Source: Candidatus Omnitrophota bacterium (GTDB lineage Bacteria > Omnitrophota > Gorgyraeia > Zapsychrales > JANLHA01). Taken from it: a stretch of 10,176 nt of DNA. The notes below the pieces were generated by a model that was not told the DNA's origin, searched no databases, and saw only the letters and a program-made list of their open reading frames with translations. A program made the translations under genes and the position numbers. This document shows, piece after piece, positions 1 through 6,159 of this stretch. Each line of letters starts with the position of its first letter. Position 1 is the first letter of the stretch. The stretch is taken from contig JAHFFS010000032.1 in the NCBI GenBank assembly GCA_023247815.1, positions 1 through 10,176 of the forward strand. The letters run 5' to 3'.

Positions 1-179
1 TAATTGACGTTACCTGGGTCATACTGATCACCAATATCATCCGCAGCGCTTCGCAGCCGTCCTTGGATACCGCGCTTGATATACATCTGTATGGACAACA
101 AAGCCCCAATCACGATGATGATCAAGACCGCGTATTCCAAAGTACTTTGTCCCTTCATTTTCCTTAGAAACTTAAACAT
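1..179 (-). CDS. flp: Flp-type pilin, 3' end beyond the window edge (partial)
   Basis: Structural subunit of a Tad/Flp pilus; only the first 59 residues lie in the window. The N-terminus is short and basic, followed by G10 and QSTLEY (residues 11-16). This matches the class III prepilin signal G/xxxxEY, so a TadV-type peptidase would cut after G10, leaving E5 and Y6 of the mature chain. A hydrophobic helix follows (about residues 17-33), then IQGRLR and GDQYDPG. The start is ATG at 179, with AGGAGG seven bases upstream. The IQGR(L/I)R block recurs in the next pilin (238-609), so the two are probably paralogues from a duplication. The third pilin (663-875) lacks this block. It is third in a minus-strand pilin cassette and 58 nt after its neighbour. 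The pilin call is firm; the full length is unknown. Confidence 0.85.
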   Translation of the reverse strand, partial: MFKFLRKMKGQSTLEYAVLIIIVIGALLSIQMYIKRGIQGRLRSAADDIGDQYDPGNVN

Positions 180-237
180 TGGTTGTCCTCCTGTTTTTCA
201 ACCGAATCATGAGATAATTTCGTCTGTTCGCAACTCA

Positions 238-609
238 TTAAATTCCATTAACGAGTCCTGTTTGGACGTCATAAGTAGACCTCTGCAAACCACCAGCTTC
301 CCTTGTTCGCTGAGAGAAAGTGTCGCTGTCAAACTTTCCACCTGTGGCCTCATTGGTATGAACATCGGTTGACTCATCAAAGGAATCAATTTTATAATCC
401 GTAGATAAATAATACGGCTCATACTGATTCGTTGTCCCGATGGTGCTCGTTTTGTCGACCAAATACGCCGAGGCGTCACGGATACGTCCTTGAATCGCCC
501 GCTGAGCATAGGTCTGCATCGCGATCACCGCGGCAACCACCAGCGAAATCAACAACGCGTACTCCGCGGTCTGTTGCGCTTTCTTATTCTTCATTAACTT
601 TCTAAACAT
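238..609 (-). CDS. Flp-type pilin-like protein with long polar tail
   Basis: A 123-residue pilin-like protein. After a basic start it has KKA (9-11), then QQTAEY (12-17), then a hydrophobic helix (about 18-33), and the IQGRIR block shared with the partial pilin at 1-179. The glycine normally found at -1 of the cleavage site is alanine here, while E5 and Y6 are kept. The tail of about 75 residues is polar and rich in S, T, D and Y, longer than in ordinary Flp subunits (about 50-70 residues in all). It may be a minor or specialised pilin, or a pilin with an exposed domain. An in-frame ATG at 624 exists, but the Shine-Dalgarno GGAGG for the ATG at 609 overlaps it (ATGGAGGACC), so I chose 609. 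It lies 53 nt after the pilin at 663-875, presumably on the same transcript. Confidence 0.78.
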   Translation of the reverse strand: MFRKLMKNKKAQQTAEYALLISLVVAAVIAMQTYAQRAIQGRIRDASAYLVDKTSTIGTTNQYEPYYLSTDYKIDSFDESTDVHTNEATGGKFDSDTFSQRTREAGGLQRSTYDVQTGLVNGI

Positions 610-662
610 TGCTTGGTCCTCCATTTTTTATTGCTAATTTACTGTTCATTTCTAAACCGTTG

Positions 663-875
663 TTATGGGGTATCTTTCGGCCAGGATTTTCCTAAACGGT
701 TAGACATATTAACCATCCCGTCTTTGGCGCTATCCAAAACACCATTGAAGGCCTTGGTAAAAATACCATTGTCTGGCTTTAGAAAAATGATGAGAACGGC
801 AATGACACCTGTAACCAGGATAATATATTCCAAGGTGCTTTGCCCTTTCTTTTTTTGGTTCCTTTTCTTATACAT
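663..875 (-). CDS. flp: Flp-type pilin (70 aa)
   Basis: Short Flp/Fap-type pilin of typical length (70 residues). The N-terminus is strongly basic (MYKKRNQKKKG), followed by QSTLEY at 12-17. This is a class III prepilin site with predicted cleavage after G11 and mature E5-Y6. A hydrophobic helix covers about residues 18-32 (IILVTGVIAVLIIFL). The C-terminal half is amphipathic and ends WPKDTP; it lacks the IQGR block of the other two pilins. The start is ATG at 875 with AGGAGG six bases upstream. It is first of the three pilin genes and so likely the major subunit, though that is inference. The nearest convincing promoter lies about 530 nt upstream (1407-1436), with a terminator-like hairpin in between. 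Confidence 0.87.
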   Translation of the reverse strand: MYKKRNQKKKGQSTLEYIILVTGVIAVLIIFLKPDNGIFTKAFNGVLDSAKDGMVNMSNRLGKSWPKDTP

Positions 876-1065
876 TGCTATCCTCCTTCAAAATGACTGC
901 TAACGTTGCTAAAATATCTTTACAATTCCTTTCATGCGTGAACCCTTTTCTTAAGTCATTTGCGGTTAAGACCAAACTTTTCTGATCAAAGGCCTGATTT
1001 TATTAAAAATTGGCTGTTGTCGCCTTTGTTCAAGTGTTTCTGTCCTAACGTTTCAAATAACCCTT

Positions 1066-1197
1066 GTCCGCCTTAAAGCAATCCCGCTTTAAGGAGAATT
1101 CACCCACGGACTCTATTACCGGCCAAATTTTGCAGCCGGCATCTGCAGACCACTGGATGGGCCCACAGAATCATCCCTGCTAAAAGCAGGGGCAGAT
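1066..1197. ncRNA. Candidate structured RNA segment (cluster of inverted repeats)
   Basis: Several complementary pairs sit back to back. CCTTAAAGC (1071-1079) pairs perfectly with GCTTTAAGG (1086-1094), and is flanked by GTCCG (1066-1070) and CGGAC (1107-1111). CCGGC (1119-1123) pairs with GCCGG (1135-1139). ATCTGC (1141-1146) pairs with GCAGAT (1192-1197), enclosing a helix around the palindrome TGGGCCCA (1158-1165) and the hairpin CCCTGC-TAAAA-GCAGGG (1175-1191). The last hairpin abuts the enclosing stem, like a three-way junction. Pairing does not reveal the strand. A promoter at 1407-1436 would transcribe the minus strand. It matches no RNA class I recognise. Transcription is not shown, and chance pairing remains possible. 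Confidence 0.35.
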
Positions 1198-1235
1198 CGC
1201 CAAAAGCGCGCCATTTGTCGGCGAATTTGGTAATC

Positions 1236-1269
1236 AATAAAAAATCTCCAATCCGCGATGGATGGAGAT
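1236..1269 (-). terminator. Intrinsic terminator-like hairpin in the pilin-side leader
   Basis: On the minus strand ATCTCCA (1263-1269) pairs with TGGAGAT (1244-1250). The stem continues as three more pairs (TCC/GGA) beyond one bulged base and closes on a five-base loop. The stem is followed at once by TTTTTTATT (1244-1236). This is the form of a rho-independent terminator of moderate strength. It lies about 130-165 nt after the promoter at 1407-1436 and before the pilins, so it could end a small RNA or act as an attenuator. Confidence 0.5.
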
Positions 1270-1406
1270 GATGATCAAAAGAATGATATCTTAAAAAAAG
1301 AAATGCGAGGCCCTTCTGGAATATGTATCTTATTTGTTCAAAAAAACTTACAATCATTTCCTGCTCCTAAGATAAGCAGCCAGATTCCCCCCCTCTTCAC
1401 TTTTAA

Positions 1407-1436
1407 AGTATAACATGTTGCTATTTTAAATGTCAA
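1407..1436 (-). promoter_or_regulatory. Near-consensus sigma70-type promoter
   Basis: On the minus strand there is a perfect -35 box TTGACA (1436-1431), then a 17-nt spacer, then TTATAC (1413-1408). Alternatively, TATACT with an 18-nt spacer serves as the -10. Expected start of transcription is near 1400. It lies just past the stop of the 590-residue gene and points at the pilin cassette. It is the best promoter match I found in the window. Confidence 0.7.
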
Positions 1437-1467
1437 GTTACAGAAATTTTATATATTAGTATTCGTA

Positions 1468-3240
1468 TTATAGACATGTCACAAATAATTTCCTTCCCTG
1501 AAAATCGCTGATATTGCGCTCATTGACCTTCCTGACCGCCAGAGCCAAATCATTTTGATAAGGATACTCTGCTTTTGGCATAATCAGTTCAACTTTTACC
1601 AGCTCTTTGGTACACTGTAAATATCCGGCTATATTGTAAAACATTGCTATCATTGATGATAAATCTAGATCACAGTATGCTGACGGGAAAAAGGCCTCTT
1701 GGCTATAGCGATTCAAATAGTTAAGTGCGATATGCAAATCATTGGCTTCGGGCAAATCGTTGGAAATATTTTCTTCTTGAGACACATACTCTTCCGAAAC
1801 ATTGGGTTGCAGAAAATTTTGCAGATATGGTGATTCTTGAAAACAGGACCAGCGCTGAACATAAGCACTGATGAGCCCTTCTGCTGTCATTTCCTTATCA
1901 CTCATATTGGTTAAAATAACTCCTTTTTGCAGTTGGCTCCCTGGCATTTCAAACCCCACCGCCCTTAACGAAATGGGATGTAACTCCCCAACCGGATCTT
2001 TGATTTTAACAGTCATTTCATCATAGGCAATTTGCTTATGGCCATCGGTCATTTCAAAATTTTTCTTATAATCAAAATCTTTCGATCCAAAAAGTTCCTG
2101 ATAAAACTCCTGCGACGGCCATACCCCGACGAGAAATGATCGTTTTGTGTCAATGAACGAATCAAAGGCAATGATCTCCTGATCGTCATAACCAAAAGCG
2201 CTGATCCTTTGTAATTTTCTGTTTTGCTCATTAGCAAAACCAGCCGCCAAATGATAAAGAGCTTGGCCGTCCTGAACAGCACCAAGAATCAGCGGCTCTC
2301 GCTGCATCAACCATTGATTGATCATTGTTGTGGTGATCTGGTTGATGGACGAAAAATTTTGGTATCTTCGCTTTGCGGAACTCACCCCAGCACCCAAAGC
2401 ATCCACCCATATACAGTTGCCGTCTCTAAAAACGGCCTTGATATAGGCTGCTTTTGTAACCAATTGTGAAATATGTATTTGCAGCTGTACCCTTAAGCCC
2501 GAAACGGTTTTCAAGAATTGTGCTGCCTCATTGATCTTAGAAAACGGGATTTTGGTCTTTAGACCGTTAATCGCCCATAATCCGTCTTTTGTGTAATGAA
2601 TAAAATCTTCAAGTCTTTTAATCCCAAAGACTTGCAAAAATAAAAGCACTTCTCCAGCTTGATCCAGCTCTTGCTGAGAAAACCCGGTCGGGAGGTTATC
2701 TTTTAAAATCTTCCCCAAAAGCGGCCCGTCAGAAATTTCCCACTCTGCCGCCTTTAGAAAAATGCTACCCATGTGATCATAAAGCGTCTTTGGGGGACTA
2801 GGGGACAGTCCCTCTTTTGGCTGCAATTGCAATGAAGAGGCTCTTTCCACACTGAATTTACGCTGACTCTGCGCAACCGGAGGAAGAGGAGACTTAGTCG
2901 GTTGAATCGGGGGAGCAGGAGGAAAAGCAGGAAGGGGACTGTCCCCTTTTGGGGACTGTTCCCCTAATATTTTCTTCTGAGCAGGAATTTTAAAAGATTT
3001 GGCTTTAACACCCTGTTGAACAACCGATTCTTTTCGCACGGGGTCTTGTGGCCGCCTGCCCACTGGACTGCTTAACGTAGATCTCTGTAAGATGTTGTTA
3101 ATCGCCGACTTAGAGAGACTTAACTCGAATGTGGTGCGGATAAAATCCGCCATCTTTCGACAACTAACCTGCGGAAGGTCCTTCTTCTTTTGGACAATGA
3201 ACTGCACAACTTCTGGTTTGAGTTTATGAATAACTCCCAT
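1468..3240 (-). CDS. Transposase-like protein of unknown function (possibly domesticated)
   Basis: 590 residues. Residues 1-60 look like a helix-turn-helix region ending in VGRRP, as in transposase DNA-binding heads. Residues about 65-150 are a low-complexity linker rich in P, S, K and Q, partly encoded by REP-like palindromes. The remainder resembles the RNase H-like DDE fold of IS4-type transposases: WVDA (D280), an aspartate in IIAFDSF (D360), then LTNMSDKEMTAEGLISAYVQ leading into RW (463-464) and QE (468-469). This tail recalls the usual 'Tn..ls.eeIi.lY..RW..E' block, but the normal Y-x2-R-x3-E spacing is broken: F sits at the expected E, with E469 two residues later. I saw no terminal inverted repeats or target duplication, so it may be inactive or domesticated. 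Start is ATG at 3240 with only a weak AGGG upstream. I infer the relationship from motifs; the function is not known. Confidence 0.6.
   Translation of the reverse strand: MGVIHKLKPEVVQFIVQKKKDLPQVSCRKMADFIRTTFELSLSKSAINNILQRSTLSSPVGRRPQDPVRKESVVQQGVKAKSFKIPAQKKILGEQSPKGDSPLPAFPPAPPIQPTKSPLPPVAQSQRKFSVERASSLQLQPKEGLSPSPPKTLYDHMGSIFLKAAEWEISDGPLLGKILKDNLPTGFSQQELDQAGEVLLFLQVFGIKRLEDFIHYTKDGLWAINGLKTKIPFSKINEAAQFLKTVSGLRVQLQIHISQLVTKAAYIKAVFRDGNCIWVDALGAGVSSAKRRYQNFSSINQITTTMINQWLMQREPLILGAVQDGQALYHLAAGFANEQNRKLQRISAFGYDDQEIIAFDSFIDTKRSFLVGVWPSQEFYQELFGSKDFDYKKNFEMTDGHKQIAYDEMTVKIKDPVGELHPISLRAVGFEMPGSQLQKGVILTNMSDKEMTAEGLISAYVQRWSCFQESPYLQNFLQPNVSEEYVSQEENISNDLPEANDLHIALNYLNRYSQEAFFPSAYCDLDLSSMIAMFYNIAGYLQCTKELVKVELIMPKAEYPYQNDLALAVRKVNERNISDFQGRKLFVTCL
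2801..2814. repeat. REP-like palindrome copy inside the 590-aa gene
   Basis: GGGGACAGTCCC plus TC, one base off the palindrome GGGGACAGTCCCC. It is preceded by a half copy (GGGGGACTA, 2792-2800). It is translated on the minus strand as EGLSP (143-147), in the opposite orientation and in a different frame from the copies at 2934-2964. Confidence 0.7.
2934..2964. repeat. Tandem pair of REP-like palindromes inside the 590-aa gene
   Basis: A perfect GGGGACTGTCCCC (2934-2946) and a copy with one extra T (2951-2964) are separated by TTTT. On the minus strand they are read in frame as GEQSP (93-97) and GDSP (99-102) within the proline-rich linker. The two copies start 18 nt apart, so they keep the frame. 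Confidence 0.8.
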
Positions 3241-3273
3241 AAAAAACCCTAATTCAGAATGGACATTTACTGC

Positions 3274-3312
3274 CTAGGGGACAGTCCCCTAGTATAAGGG
3301 GACTGTCCCCTA
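3274..3312. repeat. Inverted pair of REP-like palindromes (BIME-like) upstream of the 590-aa gene
   Basis: CTAGGGGACAGTCCCCTAG (3274-3292) is a perfect palindrome around a central A. A second copy with central T, GGGGACTGTCCCC, lies at 3298-3310. Together 3275-3312 form a larger inverted repeat with 16-nt arms (TAGGGGACAGTCCCCT and its complement) around a 6-nt spacer AGTATA. Such paired palindromes are typical of REP/BIME elements mobilised by Y1 (RAYT) transposases. No such transposase is in this window. Confidence 0.8.
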
Positions 3313-3319
3313 AAAACAA
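3291..3319 (-). promoter_or_regulatory. Possible promoter for the 590-aa gene, formed partly by the REP pair
   Basis: On the minus strand the spacer between the inverted palindromes reads TATACT (3296-3291), a good -10. TTGTTT (3319-3314) sits 17 nt upstream as a weak -35. Initiation would fall in the second palindrome, about 55 nt before the ATG at 3240. Confidence 0.35.
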
Positions 3320-3325
3320 CTTCTC

Positions 3326-3354
3326 TTTTCGCTTTTAAAATCTTGTTGTATAAT
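3326..3354 (+). promoter_or_regulatory. Probable promoter of the zinc-ribbon gene
   Basis: A perfect -10 hexamer TATAAT lies at 3349-3354. The -35 is weak (TTTTCG at 3326-3331 with a 17-nt spacer). The predicted start is near 3361, giving a leader of about 35 nt before the ATG at 3396. It diverges from the 590-residue gene. Confidence 0.5.
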
Positions 3355-3395
3355 ACCTTTAGAGATGAGTGCCATTGCTTTAATCAAGGATTCCT

Positions 3396-3641
3396 ATGCA
3401 TAAATGTCCATATTGCTTTGATGATGTCACCCCCGACACTGAGGGCAAAGAATGCCCGCATTGCAAAAACATCATCGTCGATGATCTTCTGAAAATTGAT
3501 TATCCCGACAGCGATAAAAAGGCGTGCACTTACTGCGGAAAAAAAATTAATAAACCAGCCATCTACTGCAAATTCTGCGAACATTGGCTGGATGAATTGA
3601 AGCAATCCCTCAATGATTTTGAGGCCCTAGAAGATGAATGA
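3396..3641 (+). CDS. Small double zinc-ribbon protein
   Basis: 81 residues with four CxxC knuckles: C4-C7, C20-C23, C44-C47 and C58-C61. The pairs 1+2 and 3+4 would each bind one zinc, giving two tandem zinc ribbons, the first close to a CPYC...CPHC rubredoxin-like type. The linker and the C-terminal tail are acidic (VDD, DYPDSD, DFEALEDE). No enzymatic motif is visible; it may bind nucleic acid or a protein partner, but nothing here shows which. The start is ATG at 3396 with AAGGA five bases upstream and TATAAT at 3349-3354. It is the only plus-strand gene in the window. Its stop is three bases from the stop of the DUF192 gene, so the two are convergent with no room for separate terminators. 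The domain call is secure; the function is unknown. Confidence 0.85.
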   Translation: MHKCPYCFDDVTPDTEGKECPHCKNIIVDDLLKIDYPDSDKKACTYCGKKINKPAIYCKFCEHWLDELKQSLNDFEALEDE

Positions 3642-3644
3642 ATT

Positions 3645-3995
3645 TTATCCCTTCGTGATAACGACCTTATCACCGATCTCACTTTGAGACTGATCAATCA
3701 CTCCAGGAGGCAATTCAATCGCGGAATTCGCCTGCCAAAAATATGGGCTGATACAAAACGGTTTAATATTTCTGACCAATCCTACAATCCGATCGTCCCC
3801 GTCGATAAAAATCACATCAATCGCGAACCGCATAAAAAACATGTGAATGCCGCGGCATTGCGTTATGACCAACGCCTCTCGTTGAGCGATCGATGGTCGG
3901 TTTAAAAGCCCTACCAGACGGGAGACCAAGGTGTCGGCGATTCTCCCTTCGGTTGCGATAACAGTTTGTTTGGTTTGATTGATGATGCGGGTCAC
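3645..3995 (-). CDS. DUF192 family protein
   Basis: 116 residues matching the DUF192 pattern: an early R-(x)2-GLL block (SRLVGLLNRP), then GIHMFFMRFAIDVIFID in the place of the family's 'fWMknt.ipLDviFid', then IVGLV and the ELPPGVID block near the end ('lElpaG'). I see no signal peptide or membrane segment, though many members have one. The biochemical role of the family is not established. The start is GTG at 3995, one base after the TAA of the CpaE/CpaF fusion (TAACGTG). No Shine-Dalgarno is visible, so it is likely translated by coupling to the upstream gene. This ties it to the Tad operon, at the place where tadB/tadC often follow cpaF. It ends three bases from the stop of the convergent zinc-ribbon gene. 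Confidence 0.88.
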   Translation of the reverse strand: MTRIINQTKQTVIATEGRIADTLVSRLVGLLNRPSIAQREALVITQCRGIHMFFMRFAIDVIFIDGDDRIVGLVRNIKPFCISPYFWQANSAIELPPGVIDQSQSEIGDKVVITKG

Positions 3996-3996
3996 G

Positions 3997-6159
3997 TTAC
4001 GTGGATTTATTGAAGATCGACTTATCCAATTTAAAACCCATCGTCATAAAGTCGTCATAGCATTTGGGGACGTATCCGGTCGCGAAAAATTCGCCTAAAA
4101 CCACTCCCTCCTCGGACCGGCCGGAAGGCTTAAAATAAAAAATGTCTCTGAGGTCCAACTGATAATCCGGAAGCAGACCAACAACCTCGGTAACGCCGGT
4201 GATCTTGCGGCTCCCGTCGGAGAGACGGGCCACGTGCACGATCACGTCAATGGCCGACGAGATCATTTGATTGATGGCGTGGGTCGGCAGTTCGATACCG
4301 CTCAATAAAATCATCGAACTCATTCGCACCATCACATCCCGTGTTGAATTGGCGTGCAAGGTGGTCATCGAGCCGTCGTGGCCGGTGTTCATCGCCTGCA
4401 GCATGTCCAAAACCTCGGCCCCACGGCATTCCCCGATGATGATGCGGTCCGGCCGCATGCGCAACGAATTGATGAACAAATCACGAATAGAGACTGACCC
4501 GCGGCCTTCCACGTTCGACGGCCGGGCCTCCAAACGCGCCCAATGCTGCTTCTTCAAACGCAATTCCGCCGCGTCCTCAATGGTGATGATCCTTTCATCA
4601 TCGGGAATAAAGGAAGATAACACATTGAGTAAAGTCGTCTTTCCCGCTCCGGTCCCTCCGGAAACCACAACATTCTGCCGGCCCAACACGCAGGCATTGA
4701 GAAAGTCCTGCATGGGCGGACTGAAGCTGCGATATTTTTCCATCAAATCGTTGAGCTCCAAGCGCTCAATGCCGAATTTTCTAATCGTAATCATCGGGCC
4801 GTTCAGCGACAATGGCGGGATGATCGCGTTAAACCGCGACCCGTCGGGCAGACGGGCGTCCACCATGGGCACCGATTCGTCAATCCGCCGACCTAACGGT
4901 GCGATGATCCGGTCCATAATGGAACGCATCTGTTGATCCGATAAAAAACGTTTATTGGTCAAAATCAATTTTCCGTTTTTTTCAATATAGAGCTCTTCTT
5001 TGCTATTGACCATAATATCGGTCACGTCCGGATCGGCTAAAAATTCTTCAAGCGCCCCCAGCCCCAACGCTTCATCGACAATCTCTTTAACAATACGGGT
5101 GCGTTCTTCATGCGAGGCGATCATTCCGCCCTTTTCTTCCATCAGGAGATTCCCGACGATCTTTTGCGCCGAGTTCTTCAACTCCTGGGCTTTGTGCGGA
5201 TCCCCTAAGACCTCCGGACTGAGGTCCTCGACGTGCAAACGATTGACCAACTTCTCATGGATTTTTTTCTTCAACGTAACAATCTCGTCTTCTTCCTTAG
5301 CGAAATAATCATGCCCTCCCCCCAACGAATGCTGAGTGATCCCAAACTTTTCCCAAAATTTAACCGACTTGTCTAAATCCTCGGACTGCCGCACCTTGGC
5401 CAATTCCGCGGCCTGAACATAAATTTCTTCCCTTTTAAGGTCATTGGCCATTTTATTGAACGCTTCTGAAACGGTGGCCTTTGGATTATCAACCACGACT
5501 GGGACCCCGCGATTGAGCGCCATGCCAACGGCCTTCCCGTCCGACGGAATCTGCCCAAAAATCTCGCAGGAAAGCGCTGAACGCACCTCCTGCCAGGCGA
5601 CTCCTCCGCGGCTCTCCGAACGGTTCAAAATCACTTTAACGATCTTCAACGGAAAATGCAGACTGGTTAACAATTCCAAACACGATTTGATTTGATAAAC
5701 CGCCAAAATATCTGGTGTCGCGACCAGAAGGATCAAATTGGAATGATCAAGGACCGTGAGCAAAATCTCGCTGAAAGCCTTGCCAGCGTCGACGATGATA
5801 TAATCATAAATCTGCCTGGCTTTTTTAAAAAACGGTTTGATATTGCTCGCGGTGATGTGGCCGATTTGTTTGGTGTGAACGACCGCCGGCAAAAAATCCA
5901 ACCCGCAGTCGTGAGTGATCGTGAATTTGGTGATTGCCTCTGGGTCTTCCATGGATTCGATTTCCGAGATGAGGTTGGCCAAAGACTGGCGGGGGACCAG
6001 GTTTAACATCCTCGACATGTCATGGTAGGCCTGAAAATCCAAATCCAAAAGCAAAACCCGCTTGCCGGTGGCGGCAAGGGCGGTCGCGAGATTAACCGCA
6101 ATAAAGGTTTTACCAACGCCGCCTTTATTGCTGAAAACCGTGATCGTTCTTGATTCCAT
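3997..6159 (-). CDS. cpaF: Fused CpaE/TadZ-like and CpaF/TadA ATPase of the Tad pilus
   Basis: One 720-residue protein with two ATPases. Residues 1-240 are a MinD/ParA-type domain with deviant Walker A KGGVGKT (12-18), LLLDLD (36-41) and YDYIIVDAG, like the ATPase half of CpaE/TadZ, which positions the Tad machine at the membrane. The receiver-like N-terminal domain of CpaE is absent. After a charged linker (about 240-370), residues about 370-690 are a full type II/IV secretion ATPase of the CpaF/TadA kind: EFLADPDVTDIMVN, DARLPDGSRFN, Walker A GGTGAGKTT (501-509), ITIEDAAEL, Walker B ending RPDRIIIGE (E577), and TLHANS (H602). It should power pilus assembly on the cytoplasmic face. The sequence is one unbroken frame. 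No Shine-Dalgarno precedes the ATG at 6159, and 138 nt separate it from cpaC. The domain calls are firm. Confidence 0.93.
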   Translation of the reverse strand: MESRTITVFSNKGGVGKTFIAVNLATALAATGKRVLLLDLDFQAYHDMSRMLNLVPRQSLANLISEIESMEDPEAITKFTITHDCGLDFLPAVVHTKQIGHITASNIKPFFKKARQIYDYIIVDAGKAFSEILLTVLDHSNLILLVATPDILAVYQIKSCLELLTSLHFPLKIVKVILNRSESRGGVAWQEVRSALSCEIFGQIPSDGKAVGMALNRGVPVVVDNPKATVSEAFNKMANDLKREEIYVQAAELAKVRQSEDLDKSVKFWEKFGITQHSLGGGHDYFAKEEDEIVTLKKKIHEKLVNRLHVEDLSPEVLGDPHKAQELKNSAQKIVGNLLMEEKGGMIASHEERTRIVKEIVDEALGLGALEEFLADPDVTDIMVNSKEELYIEKNGKLILTNKRFLSDQQMRSIMDRIIAPLGRRIDESVPMVDARLPDGSRFNAIIPPLSLNGPMITIRKFGIERLELNDLMEKYRSFSPPMQDFLNACVLGRQNVVVSGGTGAGKTTLLNVLSSFIPDDERIITIEDAAELRLKKQHWARLEARPSNVEGRGSVSIRDLFINSLRMRPDRIIIGECRGAEVLDMLQAMNTGHDGSMTTLHANSTRDVMVRMSSMILLSGIELPTHAINQMISSAIDVIVHVARLSDGSRKITGVTEVVGLLPDYQLDLRDIFYFKPSGRSEEGVVLGEFFATGYVPKCYDDFMTMGFKLDKSIFNKST

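Larger units (their letters stand above)
876..1467. other. 592-nt intergenic region between pilin cassette and transposase-like gene
   Basis: No convincing gene. On the minus strand it holds, in order, a near-consensus promoter (1407-1436), a leader with a good Shine-Dalgarno and an 85-codon open frame (1357 to 1100), a terminator-like hairpin inside that frame (1236-1269), and a cluster of inverted repeats (1066-1197). The 85-codon product resembles no family I know, ends in an unlikely Arg/Cys-rich stretch, and is crossed by these hairpins, so I do not call it a gene. The last about 185 nt before the pilin start (876-1060) are AT-rich; I saw no clear sigma70 or sigma54 promoter there. Confidence 0.6.

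Noticed and set aside
610..624. Upstream in-frame ATG that would lengthen the middle pilin by five residues
   Set aside because: It overlaps the Shine-Dalgarno (ATGGAGG) that serves the ATG at 609, and the shorter form matches the start of the other pilins (MF(R/K)).
876..1060. Sigma54 (-24/-12) promoter for the pilins
   Set aside because: The best GG...GC pair (near 966-977, minus strand) has 8 rather than 10 bases between, and the rest of the consensus is missing.
1100..1357. 85-codon open frame on the minus strand with a good Shine-Dalgarno (AGGAG, six bases before ATG) and a strong promoter upstream
   Set aside because: The predicted product fits no family, ends in an implausible Arg/Cys-rich tail, and is crossed by a terminator-like hairpin and several inverted repeats. 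A leader RNA explains the signals better, though a short leader peptide cannot be excluded.
4271..4936. 221-codon plus-strand open frame opposite the CpaF domain
   Set aside because: It is antisense to strongly conserved ATPase motifs, has no recognisable domain and is a mirror of the coding bias of the real gene.
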